7,392 nucleotides of DNA, from assembly GCA_026397695.1 (NCBI GenBank), contig JAPLUJ010000069.1:1-7392 (forward strand). Reading direction: 5' to 3'. This document shows, in pieces, positions 1 to 5,303 of this stretch. Every line of letters starts with the position of its first letter. The stretch's first letter is position 1. The stretch comes from Verrucomicrobiota bacterium. GTDB lineage: Bacteria; Verrucomicrobiota; Verrucomicrobiia; Verrucomicrobiales; Akkermansiaceae. The position numbers were made by a program, and so were the translations under genes. Below the pieces are notes generated by a model that had not been told where the DNA came from, ran no database searches, and saw only the letters and a list, made by a program, of their open reading frames with translations.

Positions 1-221
1 TCAGAGCCGATGTCCCACTTTTCGTCGGCGTTGTTGTCGTCATCGTTCACACGCAACCACAATTTGTTTACTTCGCCTATGATTTCGACTTTCTCGCCTG
101 TGATCGACACTCCACAACTTGGTTCCTCATTGACAAGCGGAGGGTCGTCGGCATGGGTGAGGGAAACTGGCGAGGTGATGATCACGGCGGCGGCGGCAAG
201 ACAGGCACGGAAGGATTTCAT
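1..221 (-). CDS. Secreted Asp-rich protein, paralogue of the 662-residue protein (5' end only)
   Basis: Partial gene: the first 73 codons are present and the rest lies beyond the left edge. It starts at ATG 221-219 and begins MKSFRACLAAAAVIITSP, a typical signal peptide with probable cleavage after THA (residue 24). The mature start has DDPPLVNEEPSCGVSI and then an Asp/Asn-rich strip, LRVNDDDNNADEKWD. This aligns along its whole visible length with the start of the protein at 5268-3280 (MKSIRAYLVAAAVVI..., PPLVNEVP, CGISI, LSVNDNDDNNDEIWD). It differs by an insertion of about eight residues before the LW/WL position and lacks one PPLGD repeat. The start is supported because the upstream in-frame stretch has no ATG or GTG back to the TAA of the preceding gene. 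It lies 57 bp downstream of the HEAT-like gene on the same strand. No Shine-Dalgarno is visible. Function unknown; export and relationship to the paralogue are secure. Confidence 0.85.
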   Translation of the reverse strand, partial: MKSFRACLAAAAVIITSPVSLTHADDPPLVNEEPSCGVSITGEKVEIIGEVNKLWLRVNDDDNNADEKWDIGS

Positions 222-233
222 GGCAAGATGGGA
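1..233 (-). repeat. Paralogous segment, copy A (copy B at about 5055-5280)
   Basis: The left edge of the window repeats, with divergence, the beginning of the 662-residue protein gene. The match includes a perfect 21-bp block, 213-233 equal to 5260-5280, spanning the start codon and 12 bp upstream of it. Similarity fades within roughly 15-20 bp upstream of the ATG, so the duplicated segment starts close to the gene start. The left copy is cut by the window edge. Confidence 0.8.
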
Positions 234-278
234 GAGGGGCAGGGATGAGTTGATGCAGTGCGGTGACTCGGATAGGTT

Positions 279-1217
279 TTAGCGACCCCGCGCCTGCAGG
301 CTCTTGAGCGCGGGTCCGGTGGCGGGCCGGAGGTCGGGGACTTCCTTGCCGAGGCTTTTTAGCAACTCACGGTCTTCGGCGGCACCGAGTTGGCCGATGC
401 TGTAAACCGCCGCTTTGCGCAGCGGGATGACGGCGCTGGTGTCGGCGGCGATTTGCCGGGCGGCGGGAAGGATTTCCTTGATGTTGCGTGCGCAGCAGGT
501 GTGCAGGGCGCTGATCCTCACATCGTGCTTCGCGCTGGTATCCGCCGCCAGCTTGAGGGCGGCGCGGTCGATGACATCCACCTTCACCACTGCCCCGCCA
601 GTGGCTGCGGCCTTGCGCTGCAGGTCGTTGAGAAACAGCACTGCGGATCCGGCGGTTTCCTCGCCGGGCTTCTCCGCCAACGATTCCAGCAAGGCCACGA
701 TCTCACGGCGCTTTGGCTCCGATGTTTCCCGATGATACCACAAGGTCAAATGCTGCATGGCAAACAAGCGCAGAATCCGGCTGGGGTGCCTGGCCGCGGT
801 TGTTAGCAGGTAATCCGCCAGACCCGGCACGTAGGCTTCCTGTACCCGCAGGGCGTTGAGGATGACGTTCACCCGCGTTTCCCAATCGCCGTCCGTCAAA
901 CCCTCCGGCTTGGGACCGCCGATGAAAGCGAGCAGTGTTTGGATGTCCGTGGCGGCGAGTGGCTGGTGTTTCCTCACCATATCCACGAGCGCGCTCACCG
1001 CCATGCTATGCACCTCACCCGTGTTGCCGGAGGTGGCGAGGTCGATGTCTGCGGGTTCCATGGGAGTGGCGGTCTCTCGTTTGGCATGCAAGGCGGGCGC
1101 CTCCCCCCGGTTTCGCGCATCTGCGTGCTTGCGCGCACCATCGTGCCTGTGTGCCATCTGCCACCCCGCAGCGGCAAGCACCCCAATAAACACCGTGATC
1201 CATGCGATCCGCTTCAC
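279..1217 (-). CDS. Membrane-anchored or exported HEAT-like helical repeat protein
   Basis: A 312-residue protein starting with GTG (1217-1215) and ending with TAA. Residues 1-4 (MKRI) plus a hydrophobic stretch to about residue 19 form an N-terminal membrane anchor or uncleaved signal; no clear signal peptidase site follows. Residues 20-60 are a polar, His/Arg-rich linker. From about 70 to the end the sequence reads as repeated amphipathic helices, as in HEAT/armadillo solenoids. Two C-terminal repeats align with 33-residue spacing on a shared AADTSA (224-229 and 257-262), followed by basic residues and a second helix (VRISALHTCC, PLRKAAVYSIG). Such solenoids usually mediate protein contacts; no catalytic motif is seen. 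It is separated by 159 bp from the gene upstream and may have its own promoter; a weak AGGG lies 10 bp before the GTG. The partial paralogue at 221-1 follows 57 bp later. HEAT assignment is by pattern only; specific role unknown. Confidence 0.8.
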   Translation of the reverse strand: MKRIAWITVFIGVLAAAGWQMAHRHDGARKHADARNRGEAPALHAKRETATPMEPADIDLATSGNTGEVHSMAVSALVDMVRKHQPLAATDIQTLLAFIGGPKPEGLTDGDWETRVNVILNALRVQEAYVPGLADYLLTTAARHPSRILRLFAMQHLTLWYHRETSEPKRREIVALLESLAEKPGEETAGSAVLFLNDLQRKAAATGGAVVKVDVIDRAALKLAADTSAKHDVRISALHTCCARNIKEILPAARQIAADTSAVIPLRKAAVYSIGQLGAAEDRELLKSLGKEVPDLRPATGPALKSLQARGR

Positions 1218-1256
1218 GTCAGTGTAGCCCTGTCACGGAAGCCAGCGACATGGCCA

Positions 1257-1269
1257 GCCGAAATTCGGC
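1257..1269. promoter_or_regulatory. Short perfect dyad, possible operator
   Basis: GCCGAAATTCGGC is a 13-bp perfect dyad around a central base, lying 40-52 bp upstream of the GTG of the HEAT-like gene and downstream of the candidate promoter. The arms leave almost no loop, so it fits a protein-binding DNA site better than an RNA hairpin. A dyad this short can occur by chance. Confidence 0.2.
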
Positions 1270-1302
1270 GGGTTCGTGGTCGAGAAGCAGTGTGTGCCAC
1301 AA

Positions 1303-1332
1303 AATATAAATAGGTTGGCATGGCCTTCGCAA
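1303..1332 (-). promoter_or_regulatory. Candidate sigma70-type promoter of the HEAT-like gene
   Basis: On the minus strand, TTGCGA (1332-1327, four of six matches to TTGACA) is followed after 18 bp by TATATT (1308-1303, five of six matches to TATAAT). The site sits in a locally AT-rich patch of the 159-bp gap before the HEAT-like gene, which would give a leader of roughly 80 nt. Sequence match only; promoter consensus in this phylum is poorly constrained. Confidence 0.3.
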
Positions 1333-1341
1333 TTGGTTGGC

Positions 1342-1376
1342 GCGTGGGTTCATTTAGACTCCATGGCTGCCCACGC
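1342..1376 (-). terminator. Possible hairpin just after the MORN_2 gene
   Basis: Immediately after the TAG stop of the MORN_2 gene (1379-1377), the minus strand carries GCGTGGG (1376-1370), a 21-nt loop, then CCCACGC (1348-1342): a perfect 7-bp stem. No T-run follows, so it does not look like a standard intrinsic terminator. Its position at the end of the presumed operon is the only support for a role in RNA end formation or stability. Confidence 0.2.
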
Positions 1377-2219
1377 CTACCGCAACGGTATTTGGACTCG
1401 CTGCATCGTGCGGTATTTTTCAAGCAACACTCGCACGTTCTCACCCACCATCTGCTTGTATTGATTGCCATCTGCGTGATATGTTGGCAAGCTCGAGTCG
1501 GCCACCACCGCTGCTGCGTATTCGGCCTCTTGGACTTCCCGGCCGTTTAAATACCATGACATCTTAGTCAAAGCGCCTTTGCTCGAAAACTCCATCATGG
1601 GCCCATTGGGCTCTCCTCTATTTGAAAAAAACAATATGGTAGCAAGCTCACCATTATCGTAAAAATCATACCCCACCCCAATGAGGTGGTCCTCTTTTGA
1701 CCAGGTAAGGCTGATTTTTTTTCCCACTCGCTCCATTCGCAATCCATCTCTTAGGTTGTCTTTATAGTGATCCTCCCTAACCAACCGGCCTTGCTCGTCA
1801 TACACCGTGACCACACCGGTACCTTTCAACATTGTGTATTGGCCTATTAAGTCGCCATTTGCATTCCATACCTTGAACCTCCCTTCCATATTCCCGTCCT
1901 GATAGGGAGCTTCCAACTTTGGCTTTCCATTAAGATGCCATTCTCGTTGTATGCCATGCTTTTTATCGTTCTTCAGCAACTTCCGCTTTACGAGCACCCC
2001 GTGCTGAATCAACTCGATTGCGATAATATTCTCACGGGATGCTTCGACACCAGGAGCAAAGTATAAATACTCCTGCCCTCCCGTGTCACGGGTGTCATAG
2101 GGCCCAACTTTTTTGGCACCAGAGGGAATTCGATAGTTTAGGTAATCTTCGCTCTCGGTTGCCAAGGTTATATTTAAAACGAGCAAGATACCCACAATAA
2201 TATTAAGTGTAGTTTTCAT
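1377..2219 (-). CDS. Secreted MORN_2 / YwqK-family repeat protein, possible immunity partner
   Basis: A 280-residue protein. Residues 1-20 are a clear signal peptide (MKTTLNIIVGILLVLNITLA, cleavage probably before TES), so the protein should act outside the cytoplasm. Residues 88-226 hold about six MORN_2-type units of around 22 residues with the usual pattern of a G, an aromatic W/Y, then 'NG.L'. Examples are QREWHLNGKPKLEAPYQDG, RFKVWNANGDLIGQY, VVTVYDEQGRLVREDHYKD, YDFYDNGELATILFF and MMEFSSKGALTKMSWYLNG. The last 50 residues are a non-repeat helical tail. Known for the family: YwqK of Bacillus is the antitoxin/immunity protein of the YwqJ toxin, and this repeat class is often annotated as a YwqK-family antitoxin. 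The ATG overlaps the stop of the Tgl-like gene as ATGA and there is no Shine-Dalgarno, so translation is probably coupled. Immunity to that enzyme is inference; it could also be a structural or surface repeat protein. Confidence 0.85.
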   Translation of the reverse strand: MKTTLNIIVGILLVLNITLATESEDYLNYRIPSGAKKVGPYDTRDTGGQEYLYFAPGVEASRENIIAIELIQHGVLVKRKLLKNDKKHGIQREWHLNGKPKLEAPYQDGNMEGRFKVWNANGDLIGQYTMLKGTGVVTVYDEQGRLVREDHYKDNLRDGLRMERVGKKISLTWSKEDHLIGVGYDFYDNGELATILFFSNRGEPNGPMMEFSSKGALTKMSWYLNGREVQEAEYAAAVVADSSLPTYHADGNQYKQMVGENVRVLLEKYRTMQRVQIPLR

Positions 2220-3277
2220 GGTGAATGAGTCAGACGTCGTATGCTTTCGATTGTAATTTTGGTTGGTGCGGTTAGTGGAGTAATATTAACTATTTCCATT
2301 CCGTTGTATCGTCCTCCTCTATTTTCAAGCTTTGCAATGACGGTCGCTAGTTGGGTATTGTATTTTTCCACGAGCAAATCCCGCATTTGACTCTTCGTTA
2401 GATTTCTGGTCCCTTCTCCTAGTCCCTCGTATTTTCCGTCTCCATTAAAGAACGCGTTCTCACCGCTATAAAAGTAAATTATATTTCTATCCAACCATCC
2501 CTGTTTTATAAAATAACGGGTGTTAGTCACCTCACCGTAATTGTAATTCTTGAAGTAAAGTTTGTCACCTGGAACTAAGATATCCGTTTCAATTGCATTG
2601 GTGGTATTTCGCCATGCTGAATTGTCCCGAGCCATATCCAAGGCTTGCTCTGGATACAACGCATTGAAAGCGGCTTCACCCATCCCTTCATGAGCGCCCC
2701 ACCAAATACACGCCACAAGTGCCCCGTAGCATTCGCCATACGTTTTCCTTGGCGGCGTGCATAATTGTGCGATCGCATCAAAAGCATTTCCTTCTTTTTG
2801 CCGAAAAAAGTACGGACGCACCCTGCCCTTTTCCCAGCTCGCCGCATTGGTGTCCGGAGGATTGGTCGTGCTGTGATACCAGTATCTTTTATCATTATTA
2901 AAGTATTCCATCATCTTCACCGTTTCCAATCGTTGTTTAACGACGTTTTTTGCGTGAGCGACGGTTGCAAAAGCAAACATTTCTGTCGGCGTGGACTTCA
3001 TTTTGTCATAAATCTCTATTTGACGGATATTGGTTTCCAGCGCCTTGATCGCATCAACGATGGTCTGCACCTCGGCAGGAGACTTGCCGCTCACATCATT
3101 TCCTGCGTCCCAAGTCGCGCCGCTTTGGGATTCAAACGGCACTTTCATGTGACGGACGGCTTGTAGATAAAGCGCGTTGGTATTGTCCAGCTCCACCCCG
3201 TTGATGGTTACTCTGGCAAAAGTCTGTGCAACTCCTATGCAAAACAAAAATGCAATACTTGTCTCGACTATTCTCAT
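2216..3277 (-). CDS. Secreted Tgl-like protein-glutamine gamma-glutamyltransferase
   Basis: A 353-residue protein starting at ATG 3277. Residues 1-21 are a signal peptide (cleavage probably TFA-RV). Residues 22-95 are an N-terminal extension. Residues 96-350 resemble Bacillus spore-coat Tgl: TPTEMFAFATVAHAKNVV (compare the SIAELMFELKLRMNIV region), RYWYH (TYWRV), a stretch ending YGECYGAL with Glu182-Cys183 (Tgl FECATA, catalytic Cys116 next to Glu115), GDKLYFKN at 237-244 (Tgl GDCLYFKN), W261-N265-II (Tgl WRGENVI), then GLG at 286-288 (Tgl HGLGI). Known for Tgl: it joins Gln and Lys side chains by isopeptide bonds. The position of Tgl Glu187 appears to be Arg264 here, with Asp263 beside it. 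The usual family member is about 245 residues and cytoplasmic/spore-associated; this one is longer and exported. It starts 2 bp after the preceding stop and overlaps the MORN_2 gene by 4 bp. Assignment is from remembered sequence motifs, and activity is unproven; toxin or matrix cross-linker are both possible. Confidence 0.75.
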   Translation of the reverse strand: MRIVETSIAFLFCIGVAQTFARVTINGVELDNTNALYLQAVRHMKVPFESQSGATWDAGNDVSGKSPAEVQTIVDAIKALETNIRQIEIYDKMKSTPTEMFAFATVAHAKNVVKQRLETVKMMEYFNNDKRYWYHSTTNPPDTNAASWEKGRVRPYFFRQKEGNAFDAIAQLCTPPRKTYGECYGALVACIWWGAHEGMGEAAFNALYPEQALDMARDNSAWRNTTNAIETDILVPGDKLYFKNYNYGEVTNTRYFIKQGWLDRNIIYFYSGENAFFNGDGKYEGLGEGTRNLTKSQMRDLLVEKYNTQLATVIAKLENRGGRYNGMEIVNITPLTAPTKITIESIRRLTHSP

Positions 3278-3279
3278 GA

Positions 3280-5268
3280 TTAGTTATATGTTTCAAGGTT
3301 CTCCTGGCTGATATAATACGGATCCACCTTCACCTTTTCCGTGACGATACATTCTGGGCGACTCGTGCCAATGGGATAAAACTCGACTTCAATGGGGAAG
3401 GATTGTTCAAGCTCTGCAATTACTACTTCGATATAAAGGCGAATGGTCGTTTCACCCTCTTGCCAACCCAATTCCTCAGCGGAATATTCCTGATCATCGG
3501 CAATAAAATCACCGTCCTGATCAGCCCCCTGCGGTTTTCGCACCTCGTCGCCGTCCTTTTTCCAAATGCGGAGCACCTTGTCTTCGGGAAGAAGATATGT
3601 GGCGTCTGCGCCGCTGCCTTGTTGGGTCATCTGATCCGGGTCGGACGCCGAATATTTAAGCTTGAACTTCGAGTTCGGGAATTTCTGCAGCGAGGCGACC
3701 TCGATAATGAGTGGTTCAAACTTCCAACACGAATTCGCCTGGCCGTTTCCGAACTTGTCTATGCCGTCCGCGTAGCCAGGGATCCCATCAGTGTCGGCAT
3801 CTATTAGGTTGGCATAAACTCTTACACCCGGATGCCCCTCCTTGTCTTCCGCAACCTCTTCGGCGCTCCCACGGTCACTCTGAGATTGGTCGGGATAGTT
3901 GTCCACAGTGGTGTTATCCGCATCGACGTCAACATCGAAAAACACGAGGCTAGCAATCACTTTATCCTCGCTCTTCACATCTTCCTGTGTTGCGGTCACC
4001 GTGATGTTCTTCCGACCCGCAGCCTCGGCCGGAGTCATGTCCACGTATTCCAGATAGAGCTTGGCTTTTCGCGGGGTGCTGATATCGGTGGCAATGTCAG
4101 ACCAATTGATCTCCGTATCGGCCGGGACGAAATCTCCACTGGGAACCGCGAAGCCCGAGGTTCTTTCAGTCGCTTTCTTTTTCCATAGCCTCATGCCGCC
4201 CTTGTTGAGATTGAAAACATAGGGGTCTTCCGGCGTGCCTGCACCGGTAACCCCAATATCGTCTTCTGACAGTTCGGGTTTTGATACAGGGTCATAGGTG
4301 AATTTGACCTTGGCACTTGCGGTGTCGAAGGGTGCCTTGAGTTCCACCTGAACAGGGACGAATTTCAATGTTTCTGATACGTGTTCAAGTTCGTTCACTG
4401 TTCCAGTGAACGGCAGGTTGAAGCCGTCGGCGAAATCCGGGACATCGTCTCCATCGGAGTTGGTTTGACTGCTTGATATAACTATCTTCCCAGGGCGCTT
4501 GCTGCCGTTGGCGTCCTCCTTTTCCGAAGCCTCAATTTTATCCTCGGCATCGTCGAATCCCGCGAAATCAAAGGCATTGTCGTTGTTCGAATCCACATCG
4601 AGATCCACCTGATAGACAGTGATCTCAAGAGGAGTGGCAGCCAGGCTGCTGGCGCGGAAAGGTCTGTTGTCGGGATCGGGTGTGATTCCAGCAGGGGCTT
4701 CGACCCTGGCATTGATTTTGACATCCTTGAGACTGTCGCTGTGCTTGATGCCTTCGATGTATAGCGTTTGGGTTGCTGAACGGCCTATTGGAACGGTGAA
4801 GGTGAAGGTTGTTTTCTTGGAGCTGTCTTTTTTCTGTCCTTCCAGCTCCTTCTGTGCCAACTCCTCCAACTGCCTGCTGGTGAGTGTTTGGCCGGAGATG
4901 GTAAGAGTGCCTTCCCAGAATCCATCGATTTTATCGGATCCCGTTTCGATACTGACGGTGACCGTGGCGTCGCTCTTGTCCGCCGTGCCGGTGACGGTGA
5001 TCTTCAGGGTGTCTTTTTCACCGACGACAGGCTCGGCACCGGAGGCCCCAGACTCTGTTTCGAAGTCCCATATTTCATCATTGTTGTCGTCATTGTCGTT
5101 CACGCTCAACCAGTTTTGGTCAGCAGATATAGAGATGCCGCAATTGTTTGGAACTTCATTGACGAGCGGAGGGTCGCCGAGCGGAGGTTCGTCGGCATGG
5201 GTGATTGTTACTGGCGATGCGATGATCACGACGGCGGCGGCGACAAGATAGGCGCGGATGGATTTCAT
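3280..5268 (-). CDS. Secreted Asp-rich modular protein with Ig-like repeats
   Basis: A 662-residue protein. I chose ATG 5268 because it begins MKSIRAYLVAAAVVIIASP...THA-DE, a good signal peptide cleaved after residue 25, and because the paralogue at 221 starts at the same point. An ATG at 5304, overlapping the upstream stop as TGATG, would add 12 residues and spoil the signal. The mature protein is acidic and built of repeated units: an Asp/Asn-rich strip followed by a beta-rich, Ig-like segment. Strips are at about 56-70 (SVNDNDDNNDEIWDF), 222-283 (VDLDVDSNND... DGDDVPDFADG) and 444-503 (FDVDVDADN... DADTDGIPGYADG), consistent with calcium binding. The last two units also share RLWKK/RIWKK, GDF and LYLEYV/LYIEVV. 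No catalytic residues or membrane anchor are seen. It ends 2 bp before the Tgl-like gene. Possible roles are structural surface component, carrier or substrate of the enzyme; function unknown. Confidence 0.85.
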   Translation of the reverse strand: MKSIRAYLVAAAVVIIASPVTITHADEPPLGDPPLVNEVPNNCGISISADQNWLSVNDNDDNNDEIWDFETESGASGAEPVVGEKDTLKITVTGTADKSDATVTVSIETGSDKIDGFWEGTLTISGQTLTSRQLEELAQKELEGQKKDSSKKTTFTFTVPIGRSATQTLYIEGIKHSDSLKDVKINARVEAPAGITPDPDNRPFRASSLAATPLEITVYQVDLDVDSNNDNAFDFAGFDDAEDKIEASEKEDANGSKRPGKIVISSSQTNSDGDDVPDFADGFNLPFTGTVNELEHVSETLKFVPVQVELKAPFDTASAKVKFTYDPVSKPELSEDDIGVTGAGTPEDPYVFNLNKGGMRLWKKKATERTSGFAVPSGDFVPADTEINWSDIATDISTPRKAKLYLEYVDMTPAEAAGRKNITVTATQEDVKSEDKVIASLVFFDVDVDADNTTVDNYPDQSQSDRGSAEEVAEDKEGHPGVRVYANLIDADTDGIPGYADGIDKFGNGQANSCWKFEPLIIEVASLQKFPNSKFKLKYSASDPDQMTQQGSGADATYLLPEDKVLRIWKKDGDEVRKPQGADQDGDFIADDQEYSAEELGWQEGETTIRLYIEVVIAELEQSFPIEVEFYPIGTSRPECIVTEKVKVDPYYISQENLETYN
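3349..5115 (-). repeat. Three diverged coding modules within the 662-residue protein
   Basis: The mature protein divides into three units, roughly residues 52-221 (5115-4606), 222-443 (4605-3940) and 444-640 (3939-3349). Each opens with an acidic Asp/Asn strip and continues into a beta-rich segment. Units two and three are the clearest pair, sharing the order DVD..N, PG+(I/V), DxDGxPxxADG, FxPxxxEV/EL, RLWKK or RIWKK, GDF, and LYLEY or LYIEV. Unit one matches mainly in its acidic strip. Boundaries are approximate. Confidence 0.65.
5161..5190 (-). repeat. 15-bp tandem duplication encoding EPPLG-DPPLV
   Basis: Two adjacent 15-bp units, 5161-5175 and 5176-5190, match at 13 of 15 positions and encode EPPLG and DPPLV (residues 27-36) right after the signal peptide. 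The paralogue at the left edge has only one such unit, so this is probably a small duplication or loss that arose after the two genes diverged. Confidence 0.6.
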
Positions 5269-5303
5269 GGCAAGATGGGATGAGGTGGTGAACGTGAAAA
5301 GCA

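Noticed and set aside
222..278. The gap between the HEAT-like gene and the partial paralogue as a site for a promoter or terminator.
   Set aside because: No convincing promoter pair, stem with T-run or ribosome binding site is visible in these 57 bp.
10..282. A plus-strand frame of 90 codons at the left edge, with a similar frame opposite the start of the 662-residue gene.
   Set aside because: It is the antisense of the partial paralogue, whose minus-strand reading gives a signal peptide and aligns with the full-length gene; the plus-strand similarity simply mirrors that homology.
4619..5251. A 210-codon plus-strand open frame.
   Set aside because: It lies fully opposite the 662-residue gene, has no recognisable features, and its openness follows from the codon composition of the other strand.
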